From an uncultured Erysipelotrichaceae bacterium (GTDB lineage Bacteria; Bacillota_I; Bacilli_A; RF39; UBA660), in the NCBI GenBank assembly GCA_902796215.1, contig CADBNY010000016.1, positions 1 through 16,575 on the forward strand: 16,575 nt of DNA, in the 5' to 3' direction. This document shows, one piece after another, positions 6,965 through 14,184 of the stretch (positions are counted from its first letter, which is position 1; the number at the start of each line of letters is the position of its first letter). Under the pieces are notes generated by a model that saw only the letters and a program-made list of their open reading frames with translations, made no database searches and was not told where the DNA came from. Made by a program: the position numbers and the translations under genes.

Positions 6965-6973
6965 TGATATAAT
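6965..6973 (+). promoter_or_regulatory. Extended -10 promoter of the ABC transporter unit
   Basis: TGATATAAT, perfect extended -10 with no clear -35. The Shine-Dalgarno AAGGAG (6985-6990) follows after 11 bases, and the ATG at 6998. Confidence 0.7.
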
Positions 6974-6997
6974 AATATTAATTTAAGGAGTTCAAGT

Positions 6998-7702
6998 ATG
7001 ATAGAAATTAAAAATGTTACAAAAAAATATGGAGAAAATATTGCCCTAAACAACGTATCTTTTGAAGTGCCAGATGGAGAAATATTTGCTTTCATTGGTC
7101 ATAATGGAGCAGGGAAGACAACATTAATAAAAGCAATTGTTGGTATTCATGAAATTGATGAAGGAGATATTATCATAAATGGAAAATCAATAAAAGAAAA
7201 AATAGTAGATTGTAAAAAAGAAATGGCCTTTGTACCAGATAATCCAGAACTTTATGAAAATATGAAAGCTATTGATTTTATTAATTTCATATGTGATATG
7301 TATGAAGTAAGTCAAGAAACAAGAAAAGAAAATATCCACAAATATGCAAAATTATTTGAAATAGAAAACAATTTAAATGATCCAATTAATTCTTTTTCCC
7401 ACGGAATGAAACAAAAAATAGCTTTAATAAGTGCCCTTGCACATAATCCAAAAATTCTTATTATGGATGAACCTTTTGTTGGATTAGATCCAAAAGCAGT
7501 ATTTGACATAAAAAAAATAATGAATGAAATAGTAAAAGAAGGAAAAATAGTATTCTTTTCTACCCATATTTTAGATGTTGCTGAAAAGTTGTGTTCAAAA
7601 GTAGCAATTATAAAAAAAGGAAAAATAATGGCTGTAGGAAATATGAAAGAAATAAAAGGCGATAAATCTCTAGAAAAAGTATTTCTTGAGTTAGGGGACT
7701 AA
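6998..7702 (+). CDS. ABC transporter ATP-binding protein (ABC-2/EcsA-like exporter)
   Basis: A 234-residue cytoplasmic ATPase that would power the permease encoded next. Walker A is GHNGAGKT (34-41), Walker B ILIMDEP (153-159) with catalytic E158, and the H-loop is STH (H190). The position of the Q-loop carries FVPDNPELYENM instead of a glutamine, as in EcsA-like exporters. The signature is SFSHGMKQ (132-139) rather than LSGGQ, which is also common in that group. Family knowledge places such ATPases with ABC-2 type exporters. Start: AAGGAG 7 bases before ATG 6998. The permease gene begins one base after its stop, so translation is probably coupled. The substrate is unknown; relatives export peptides, antibiotics or affect secretion. 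Confidence 0.9.
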   Translation: MIEIKNVTKKYGENIALNNVSFEVPDGEIFAFIGHNGAGKTTLIKAIVGIHEIDEGDIIINGKSIKEKIVDCKKEMAFVPDNPELYENMKAIDFINFICDMYEVSQETRKENIHKYAKLFEIENNLNDPINSFSHGMKQKIALISALAHNPKILIMDEPFVGLDPKAVFDIKKIMNEIVKEGKIVFFSTHILDVAEKLCSKVAIIKKGKIMAVGNMKEIKGDKSLEKVFLELGD

Positions 7703-7703
7703 T

Positions 7704-9317
7704 ATGAATAAACTATTTTCACTTATAAAAGTAAACCTAAACCATGATATGAATATTTTTAAAATTCATACTAAAAAAAATACAAAATTAAATAAGATTA
7801 TCATTCCTTTAATTCTTACTTTATATCTAATGTTTATTGTAGGAACATATGCAACAAAACTAATAAGCATTTTAAAGCCATTACATTTAGAATTCATTAT
7901 ATTAACTTTATTTGCAACAGCTATATCTTTTATTACTTTAATGGAAGGAATATATAAATCAGGAACATTGTTATTTAATTGTAAAGATGATGACTTGATG
8001 TTTTCTCTTCCAATAAAAAAAAGAACAATATTATTTGTTAGAATTTTCAAATTTTACATATTTGAATTTATGTACAATTCGCTATTTTTGTTACCAGCTA
8101 TCATTGTATATGCATATTATATGCAACCTAATTGGACTTATTATTTAATATCTGTCATAGCACTATTCATACTACCAATAATACCTATTGTAATATCTTG
8201 TTTCATTGGATTTTTTCTTACCTCTATATCATCAAAATTTAAAAAGAAAAATATTGTTCAAACAATATTCACAATGACTTTACTGTTAATTATTATGTAT
8301 ATGTCTTACAACATGAAAACATTTACCAATAATATAGTAAGCCAAGCAACTAATATAAATGATATTCTTATAAAAATATACTATCCAGTAGGAAAATATA
8401 TATCATTAGTAAATAGTTTTAATATAAAAGACTTATTAGAATACATATTTTTTCATCTAATAATATTTTTTATTAGTATTTTTATCTTAGGAAAACTATA
8501 TTTCAAAATAAATTCAAGTAGTAAAAAGACAATAATAAGACATGAAGCAAAACCTTATAAAATAAAACAAAATAAGAAAATAACAGCTTTCATAAAAAAA
8601 GAAATCAATCGATTTATCACAACACCTGTCTTTATCACAAATGCTGGATTTGGATTAGTTCTTTTTATTGCAATCTGCATTCTCGGAACAATAAAATTTA
8701 ATTCTATTGCCGCCTCAATATTAATAACATCTAAAAATTTAACCCTAAAACAAATAGAAGACAAAGTACCTTTAATTCTATTTGCAGCAATTTGCTTCAC
8801 TTCATTAATGACATCCATTACAAGTTGTATGATATCACTAGAGAACAAATCTTTTAATATTTTAAAAAGTTTACCTCTAAAATCAATTGAAATTGTAATA
8901 TACAAAGTAGCAGCAGCAATCATAATAATGATTCCATGTATTCTAATTGGAGATACTATAATTTTTATAAAGTTTTCATTTAATTGGATTACAATTTTAT
9001 TACTGCTAATTTCTTCTATTATCTTGCCAATAGTATCTTCACTAATCGGCATCACAGTCAACTTAAAATATCCTAAATTAGATGCAACAAACGATACTGA
9101 AGTAGTAAAACAAAGTTTAAGTTCTATGATATCTGTATTTATTGGTTTAGGATTAGTAGGAATTACAGGAATTTTGATAATGAAAATGATTGATTTTAAT
9201 ATAAATAACTATATAATAATCTTATTAATTAATATATTGTACTCAATAATCTGTTTTGGATTATGGATTTATCTCAAAAAAACTTGTGATAAAAGTATAA
9301 ATAACATAAATTCTTAA
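7704..9317 (+). CDS. ABC exporter permease, about 12 membrane segments
   Basis: A 537-residue integral membrane partner of the ATPase above, similar to the large putative ABC exporter permeases (ABC_tran_2-like). I count about 12 hydrophobic segments (near 31-50, 62-80, 120-138, 147-172, 187-203, 245-264, 312-334, 356-377, 400-421, 428-453, 475-495 and 502-523). The two halves look like a duplication: each carries a cytoplasmic motif between its 2nd and 3rd segments, DDLMFSLPIKKRTILFVRIFK (97-117) and KSFNILKSLPLKSIEIVIYK (382-401), both with an SLP core; these are likely docking helices for the ATPase. A basic linker (268-300) joins the halves. Shine-Dalgarno TAGGGGA lies inside the end of the ATPase gene. 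No terminator follows, so the S66 peptidase gene 28 bases on may be read through. Confidence 0.85.
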   Translation: MNKLFSLIKVNLNHDMNIFKIHTKKNTKLNKIIIPLILTLYLMFIVGTYATKLISILKPLHLEFIILTLFATAISFITLMEGIYKSGTLLFNCKDDDLMFSLPIKKRTILFVRIFKFYIFEFMYNSLFLLPAIIVYAYYMQPNWTYYLISVIALFILPIIPIVISCFIGFFLTSISSKFKKKNIVQTIFTMTLLLIIMYMSYNMKTFTNNIVSQATNINDILIKIYYPVGKYISLVNSFNIKDLLEYIFFHLIIFFISIFILGKLYFKINSSSKKTIIRHEAKPYKIKQNKKITAFIKKEINRFITTPVFITNAGFGLVLFIAICILGTIKFNSIAASILITSKNLTLKQIEDKVPLILFAAICFTSLMTSITSCMISLENKSFNILKSLPLKSIEIVIYKVAAAIIIMIPCILIGDTIIFIKFSFNWITILLLLISSIILPIVSSLIGITVNLKYPKLDATNDTEVVKQSLSSMISVFIGLGLVGITGILIMKMIDFNINNYIIILLINILYSIICFGLWIYLKKTCDKSINNINS

Positions 9318-9345
9318 TTTTGATAAAGAAGGAAGGAAAAATAAT

Positions 9346-10413
9346 ATGAAACCACAAAAATTAAAAAAAGGGGATAAAATAGCAATTGTAAGTTTATCAA
9401 GGGGGCTTTTAGGAATGCCATTTTGTAAACATCAATTAGATATTGCTATCAAAAGACTAGAAGAATTTGGGCTAGTTCCTGTTCTAATGCCAAACACATT
9501 AAAAGATATGAAATATTTAGAAGAACACCCAGAAGCCAGAGCTAGTGATTTAAAAGAAGCTTTTATGGATAAAAATATAAAAGCAATTATTACTGCTATT
9601 GGTGGAATAGATACTTATAAAACTATTCCCTATTTAATGGAAGATGAGGAATTTAAAAAGGCGGTAAAAGAAAATCCAAAAATCTTTACTGGATATTCTG
9701 ACACCACCAATAATCATTTAATGCTAAATAAACTAGGATTGTCTACTTTTTATGGACCTTGTATTCTAGTAGACTTAGCTGAATTAGATAAGGATATGTT
9801 ACCATATACAAAAGAAACTTTTTTAAAATTTTTTGAAAACGAAAAATCTTATGAAATAACTTCAAGTCCAGTCTGGTACATGGAAAGAGAAAATTTTGGA
9901 CCAGAAGAAATTGGAAAACCAAGAGAAACACACAAGGAGACTCACGGATTTGAAACATTAAATGGAAAAGGAACCGTAACTGGAAAATTATATGGAGGAT
10001 GTCTAGAAAGTATATATGATGCTTATACTGGAATATCATCTAAGGATATACCAATAATTTATGAAAAATACAGTATTTTACCAACAGAAGAAGAATGGAA
10101 AGAAAAAATATTATTTATTGAAACAAGTGATGAAAAGCCAACTCCGGATAAATTAAAAGAAATGTTAATAGAACTAAAAAAACAAAAAGTATTAAGTTTA
10201 GTAAAAGGAATAATAGTTGGAAAACCACAAGATGAAAAGTATTATGATGAATATAAAAAAGTATATAAAGAAGTATTCAAAGATTTAAATACACCAGTAT
10301 TATTTAATGTTAATTTTGGACATTCAACACCAAGATGCCTACTACCATATGATGCGAAAGCAACAATTGATTATGATAATGGAAAAATAACAATTGATAA
10401 CTATTTAAAATAA
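9346..10413 (+). CDS. S66 family serine peptidase (LD-carboxypeptidase / MccF-like)
   Basis: A 355-residue cytoplasmic serine peptidase. Known S66 enzymes either cut the terminal D-Ala from murein tetrapeptide during wall recycling (LdcA) or cut acyl bonds of microcin C-type nucleotide antibiotics (MccF). The Ser-Glu-His triad can be placed: nucleophile S118 in GYSDTTN, E259 in LFIETSDE and H326 in FGHSTPR. KKGDKIAIVS (7-16) is the usual opening and TAIGGID (83-89) a conserved loop. The length is closer to MccF-type members than to the ~300-residue LdcA. It follows the ABC transporter by 28 bases with no terminator or clear promoter between, suggesting co-expression. GAAGGAAGG precedes ATG 9346. 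Which activity it has cannot be settled here. No signal peptide. Confidence 0.88.
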   Translation: MKPQKLKKGDKIAIVSLSRGLLGMPFCKHQLDIAIKRLEEFGLVPVLMPNTLKDMKYLEEHPEARASDLKEAFMDKNIKAIITAIGGIDTYKTIPYLMEDEEFKKAVKENPKIFTGYSDTTNNHLMLNKLGLSTFYGPCILVDLAELDKDMLPYTKETFLKFFENEKSYEITSSPVWYMERENFGPEEIGKPRETHKETHGFETLNGKGTVTGKLYGGCLESIYDAYTGISSKDIPIIYEKYSILPTEEEWKEKILFIETSDEKPTPDKLKEMLIELKKQKVLSLVKGIIVGKPQDEKYYDEYKKVYKEVFKDLNTPVLFNVNFGHSTPRCLLPYDAKATIDYDNGKITIDNYLK

Positions 10414-10420
10414 ATAACAA

Positions 10421-10449
10421 TTGTAAAGAGTAAGAATATATGATATATT
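10421..10449 (+). promoter_or_regulatory. Promoter of the 10484 gene
   Basis: TTGTAA (10421-10426), exactly 17 bases, then TATATT (10444-10449) preceded by TGA at 10441-10443. It combines a fair -35 with an extended -10. It lies just after the stop of the S66 gene, with no terminator between. Confidence 0.6.
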
Positions 10450-10483
10450 AAATCACGATACAAAAAGTGAAAGAGGGAATAGA

Positions 10484-11071
10484 ATGTCAAAAAATAAAAA
10501 AGCATTAACATGCAATATAATAATACTAATCTTAGAAATAATAGGATTTAGCTTGTTTTTATATAGAAATCATTCTATTCCAATGGAATACTACACAATG
10601 GATAGTAATTTATTAGCACTCATAAGTTCTATATTATTCATCACTTTTTATAAAACAAAAAAGAAAGAGATACAAGATTTACGCTTTATCACAACAAGCT
10701 GTCTGACAGTGACATTTCTAGTAGTAATATTCATTTTAGTTCCTATGGCTAATTTTAATTTTAAAGCTTTAATGTTTGATCAAGAATTTCTTATTTTTCA
10801 TACATTATGTCCAATTATTAGTATAATATCATATGTATTTTATGAAAAGAGAAGTACTAAAGAATATTTAGGATTCTTCTGCACAATTATTTATTCTATT
10901 ATTTTAATAATATTAAATCTTACAGACATAGTAGTTGGCCCTTATCCATTCTTAAAAATAAAAGAACAAAGTATTTTTATGAGTCTAGTATGGAGCATTC
11001 TAATATTAGTTGGAAGCTACTACATAGGAAAAACATTAAATTATCTTAATAAACAAAAAGAAGAGGCATAA
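10484..11071 (+). CDS. Six-TM membrane protein, Pr6Pr/FAR-17a-like
   Basis: A 195-residue integral membrane protein with about six segments (9-26, 40-56, 68-88, 103-119, 129-149 and 165-185). The layout and motifs remind me of the Pr6Pr / FAR-17a-AIG1-like group: YYTMDSNLL at the start of the second segment, RFITTSCLTVTF in the third, H106 in the fourth and GPYPFLKIK (152-160) before the last. Polar residues buried in segments (D40, N42, H106) could be catalytic, as animal AIG1/ADTRP relatives are lipid hydrolases, but that transfer of function is weak. Start: GAGGGA six bases before ATG 10484. It appears to have its own promoter. A GC-rich hairpin (11062-11078) spans its stop codon. Confidence 0.7.
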   Translation: MSKNKKALTCNIIILILEIIGFSLFLYRNHSIPMEYYTMDSNLLALISSILFITFYKTKKKEIQDLRFITTSCLTVTFLVVIFILVPMANFNFKALMFDQEFLIFHTLCPIISIISYVFYEKRSTKEYLGFFCTIIYSIILIILNLTDIVVGPYPFLKIKEQSIFMSLVWSILILVGSYYIGKTLNYLNKQKEEA

Positions 11072-11124
11072 AGCCTCTCAATCTATATACAGAGGATCTT
11101 CACAAAATACAGTGAACCTTCCTC
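11062..11124 (+). promoter_or_regulatory. Chain of competing hairpins after the 10484 gene
   Basis: AGAGGC (11062-11067) pairs with GCCTCT (11073-11078) across the stop codon of the preceding gene. The second arm (CCTCT, 11074-11078) can instead pair with AGAGG (11091-11095). That segment can in turn pair GAGGA (11092-11096) with TCCTC (11120-11124), reinforced by TTCAC (11099-11103) with GTGAA (11112-11116). No U run follows either hairpin, so these are not simple terminators. They could be an mRNA 3' end, a small RNA or a switch. Role unknown. Confidence 0.4.
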
Positions 11125-11159
11125 AATAATAATATATGTAAAATAAGACAAAAAATACC

Positions 11160-11193
11160 TAAAAAGTGAATTTAGACATAAATCCACTTTTTA
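11160..11193 (+). terminator. Probable terminator upstream of prfB
   Basis: AAAAAGTGAATTTA (11161-11174) pairs with TAAATCCACTTTTT (11179-11192) around the loop GACA, with one mismatch (A-C) in 14 pairs. The T run is within the 3' arm and is short outside it. It separates the 10484 gene from the prfB operon, whose promoter I could not place convincingly in the 48 bases that follow. Confidence 0.65.
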
Positions 11194-11251
11194 AATCGAT
11201 AAATTTAAAAAAATGTAGTAAACTAATAGTAATGAATTATAAGGAGGAAAC

Positions 11252-12350
11252 ATGGAACTAAAAGAATTAAAAAAACAAATAGAAAAAAATTTAAATAAAA
11301 TACAAAATATTGGGAGGGATCTTTGACTTAGCATCAAAGAAAAAAGAAATAGAAGAACTACAAAAACAAACAGAGCGATTAGATTTTTGGAATAATCATA
11401 CAAAAGCAGAAGAAATTTTATCAAATTTAAATGTCCTAAAAGATGAAATAAAAGAAATAGACTCTCTTGAAGAAGAAATAAAATCAATAGAAGAAATGAC
11501 CGAATTATTAGAGATGGAAGACGATTTGTCTCTTCAGCAAGAAGTAGAAAATAATCTTCAAAACCTAGAAAAAAGAATTGAACAATTAAATTTAATAGTG
11601 CTATTAAGTGGGCCTTATGATAAAAACAACTGTATTTTAGATATTCATCCAGGAGCTGGAGGAACAGAATCTTGTGATTGGGCAAATATGTTATATCGAA
11701 TGTATTTAAGATGGTGTGAAAAAAAGAATTATAAAGTAACAGTACTAGATTATCAAGAAGGAGAAGAAGCTGGAATTAAAAGTGTTTCAATTTTAGTAAA
11801 AGGATTAAATGCCTATGGATACTTAAAAAATGAGAAAGGTGTTCATCGTTTAATTCGTCTATCACCATTTGATTCAAATAATAGAAGACATACTTCTTTT
11901 GCATCCATAGAAGTAACACCGGAAATTAATGAAGACATAAAAATAGAAATAGAAGAAAAAGATTTAAAAATAGATGTTTATCGTTCAACTGGAGCCGGAG
12001 GACAAGGAGTAAATACAACAGATTCAGCCGTAAGGATTACTCACTTACCAACAAAAATAGTAGTAACTTGTCAAAATGAAAGAAGTCAAATTCAAAATAA
12101 AGAACAAGCATTAAAAGTATTAAAAAACAAACTTTTATTAAAAAAGATAGAAGAACAAGAAAAAGAATTAAATAATATAAAAGGAGAACAATCAAACATT
12201 GAATTTGGTTCTCAAATAAGAAGCTATGTAATGCATCCATACTCTATGGTAAAAGACCACAGAACTAATATTGAAACAAGTAATGTAAATAAAGTATTAG
12301 ATGGAGACTTAGATTTGTTTATAGAAGGAAATTTAAAAAAGGAGATATAG
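11252..12350 (+). CDS. prfB: Peptide chain release factor 2, with programmed +1 frameshift
   Basis: Release factor 2 reads UGA and UAA stops and triggers peptide release on the ribosome. The first 24 codons run from ATG 11252 (after a perfect AAGGAGG) to an in-frame TGA at 11324-11326. A +1 shift at CTT-TGA-C resumes in the frame from GAC 11325 to the stop ending at 12350, giving 365 residues, the normal RF2 length. The SPF anticodon-like tripeptide, which marks RF2 rather than RF1, is at 204-206, and the catalytic GGQ is at 249-251, practically the E. coli positions. The N-terminal coiled-coil domain is rich in Lys/Glu. A conceptual start inside the second frame (TTG 11310) is not real, because no initiation site fits. 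yitT follows after one base, so the genes are translated together. Regulation: low RF2 slows reading of the internal TGA and favours the shift. Confidence 0.96.
11312..11327 (+). promoter_or_regulatory. prfB +1 programmed frameshift site
   Basis: GGGAGG (11312-11317) is an internal Shine-Dalgarno-like element three bases before CTT TGA C (11321-11327). This is the classic RF2 autoregulation cassette: ribosome pairing with the GGAGG, a slippery CUU and a UGA in poor context (C follows). The sequence reads on in the +1 frame as GAC TTA GCA. Confidence 0.95.
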
Positions 12351-12351
12351 T

Positions 12352-13224
12352 ATGAACCCTTTAGAAAAAAGCATTTTTCAAAAAGAATACTTAAAAAATC
12401 ATAACTACTTAGAACGATTAATAAAATTTATTTTTGGTTGTTTTATCGTTTCAGTTTCATATAATCTATTTTTAACTCCTAATAATTTAGTACCAGGAGG
12501 AGTAGGAGGAATTGCTACCATTTTAAATAGATTATTTGGATTTAGAAATTCAACAGTTATAATGGTTTTAAATTCATTTCTTTTAATTGTAAGCTTTTTT
12601 CTATTGGGAAAAGAAAAAACAAAATCAACTATTATAGGCTCTATTCTTTTTCCAACATTTGTTAAATTAACTGAAAATATAAATGTTTGGATTCAATTTG
12701 ATACATCTCAAATATTATTATCATCTATTTGTGGAGGTATCATTTATGGAATAGGAATAGGACTGATATTTAAAGCAGGATTTACAACCGGAGGAACCGA
12801 TATCATAAATCATGTTATCAATAAATATGCAAAAACAGGTATTGGAAAAAGTATGCTAGTAGTTGACGGTTCAATAGTACTAACATCAGGACTATTTTTT
12901 GGAATAAATAGTATGATGTATTCCATACTAATTCTATATATCATAAGTATTATATCCGATAGAGTAATTCTTGGAATTTCTGATAGTAAAGCCTTTTTTA
13001 TTATTACCCATAAGGAAAAAGTAAAAGAATATATTATAAATGACTTAAAACATGGTATTACAGAATTTGATTCCTTAGGAGGGCATGATAATAAAAAACA
13101 AAAAGTATTAATGACAGTATTACCAACAAAAGAATACTACAAAGTAAAAGAGGGAATCAACAAAATAGATTCAGAAACATTCTATATTATTACAGACACA
13201 TATGAAGTTTTTGGAGGAAAATAA
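12352..13224 (+). CDS. YitT family membrane protein (copy 1)
   Basis: A 290-residue membrane protein of the YitT family, whose function is not established. Residues 20-205 form the membrane domain (about five or six segments). They contain the conserved glycine-rich re-entrant-looking motifs NLVPGGVGGIATI (45-57) and FKAGFTTGGTDIIN (140-153), a pair that suggests an internal repeat as in some transporters. Residues 213-290 form the soluble C-terminal DUF2179 domain (AFFIITHKEKVKEYIIN, then the closing TFYIITDTYEVFGG). AAGGAGATA overlaps the end of prfB and the ATG lies one base after its stop, so translation is coupled to RF2. It is followed at once by a paralogue. The two may work as a pair or heterodimer, which is inference. 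Confidence 0.9.
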   Translation: MNPLEKSIFQKEYLKNHNYLERLIKFIFGCFIVSVSYNLFLTPNNLVPGGVGGIATILNRLFGFRNSTVIMVLNSFLLIVSFFLLGKEKTKSTIIGSILFPTFVKLTENINVWIQFDTSQILLSSICGGIIYGIGIGLIFKAGFTTGGTDIINHVINKYAKTGIGKSMLVVDGSIVLTSGLFFGINSMMYSILILYIISIISDRVILGISDSKAFFIITHKEKVKEYIINDLKHGITEFDSLGGHDNKKQKVLMTVLPTKEYYKVKEGINKIDSETFYIITDTYEVFGGK

Positions 13225-13225
13225 A

Positions 13226-14062
13226 ATGAAACAATATGAAAAATGTAAAAGAATATTTTTAATTAGTATTTCATTACTATTAAGTGCAATACTCTACAAT
13301 CTCCTATTATTACCATTAAATCTAGTAACAGGAGGAGCTGTTGGAATAGCAACGATTACTTACTATTTATATGATTTTAATCCAGCTTTAATGATTTTTT
13401 TAATTTCTGCTGCATGTTCACTTATTAGCTATATGTATTTAGGAAAAGAAAAAACTGCTGGAACAATAATTGCTTGTGTTGTATATCCTTTATTAGTAGA
13501 AATAACATCAATACTAACAAAAAATATTAAAATAGAACCTAAAGATATTTTGTTATTAGTATTATTTGCTGGAGTACTAAGCGGAATAGCTAATGGATTA
13601 ATGTATAAAAGTGGTTATACGAGAGGAGGATTACCAGTCTTATCACAAGTTTTATATGAAAAATTAAAAATCTCCATAGCAAAATCTAGTATGTTAATAA
13701 ATATGACAGTTGTGTTAGTTGGAGCTTTTTTCTTTGGCACAACAAATGCCTTATATGCCATTATATTTTTATACATTAATAATATTGTAATGGATAAAGT
13801 ATTATTGGGAATATCAAATAATAAAGCCTTCTATATTGTCACAGAAAAAGAAGAAGAAGTAAAAGAATATATTATTAATAATTTAAATCACACAATCACT
13901 ATTTTTAATGTAACTGGGGGATTCTCAGAAAAAAAAGGAAAAGTGATATTAACAGTTATTCCTTCAAGAGAATATTATTATATGACAGAAGGTATAAAGC
14001 AAATAGACAAAAATGCTTTTTTCGTTGTAACAGATGCATATCAAGTAGAAGGGGCAAAGTAA
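13226..14062 (+). CDS. YitT family membrane protein (copy 2)
   Basis: A 278-residue paralogue of the preceding gene. I start it at ATG 13226, one base after the upstream stop, because GGAGG (13213-13217) is correctly spaced for it. An in-frame ATG at 13202 would overlap the upstream gene by 23 bases and has no such site. It has the same layout: membrane domain with LNLVTGGAVGIATI and YKSGYTRGGLPVLSQ at the two glycine-rich motif positions, then a C-terminal DUF2179 domain (AFYIVTEKEEEVKEYIIN to FFVVTDAYQVEG). The second motif reads TRGGLPVLS where copy 1 has TTGGTDIIN, so if the motif binds a ligand the specificity has probably diverged. A terminator follows immediately, ending the prfB-yitT-yitT operon. 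Confidence 0.9.
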   Translation: MKQYEKCKRIFLISISLLLSAILYNLLLLPLNLVTGGAVGIATITYYLYDFNPALMIFLISAACSLISYMYLGKEKTAGTIIACVVYPLLVEITSILTKNIKIEPKDILLLVLFAGVLSGIANGLMYKSGYTRGGLPVLSQVLYEKLKISIAKSSMLINMTVVLVGAFFFGTTNALYAIIFLYINNIVMDKVLLGISNNKAFYIVTEKEEEVKEYIINNLNHTITIFNVTGGFSEKKGKVILTVIPSREYYYMTEGIKQIDKNAFFVVTDAYQVEGAK

Positions 14063-14096
14063 TAAGTAGAAATTTTTTATAGCTACTTATTTTTTT
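14061..14096 (+). terminator. Terminator of the prfB-yitT-yitT operon
   Basis: AATAAGTAG (14061-14069) pairs with CTACTTATT (14083-14091), and the U run reaches 14096. The stem starts on the last two bases of the stop codon TAA. Confidence 0.8.
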
Positions 14097-14147
14097 GACA
14101 AAATAATAAATATAATAGACAAATTTTTTCAAATATTGACAAAAGTA

Positions 14148-14156
14148 TGTTATAAT
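14148..14156 (+). promoter_or_regulatory. Extended -10 promoter of the ftsEX operon
   Basis: TGTTATAAT fits TGnTATAAT. TTCAAA (14128-14133) lies 17 bases upstream as a weak -35. TTGACA occurs at 14095 and 14136 but neither is at a workable distance from a -10. The Shine-Dalgarno AAGGTGGTGA (14166-14175) follows closely, and the ATG is at 14185. Confidence 0.65.
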
Positions 14157-14184
14157 AAAATAACTAAGGTGGTGAATAGAATAG

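Noticed and set aside
8555..9061. Long open frames on the minus strand, such as 8555-9061 inside the permease gene
   Set aside because: They are antisense shadows of real genes, with no ribosome binding sites and composition caused by the opposite strand.
10384..10424. Direct repeat AAATAACAATTG around the S66 stop codon
   Set aside because: Short and AT-rich, with one copy inside coding sequence. No structure or element is associated with it.
11310..11324. TTG at 11310 as a true start of release factor 2
   Set aside because: The preceding 24 codons with their own AAGGAGG and the frameshift cassette restore the normal RF2 length and motif positions.
13202..13225. ATG at 13202 as the start of the second yitT
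   Set aside because: Overlaps the upstream gene by 23 bases without a ribosome binding site, while GGAGG fits ATG 13226.
14095..14144. Two TTGACAAAA copies before ftsE as -35 boxes
   Set aside because: They are 9-10 bases from the nearest TATAAT, not 16-18. The extended -10 at 14148 explains the promoter better. They remain possible regulator sites.
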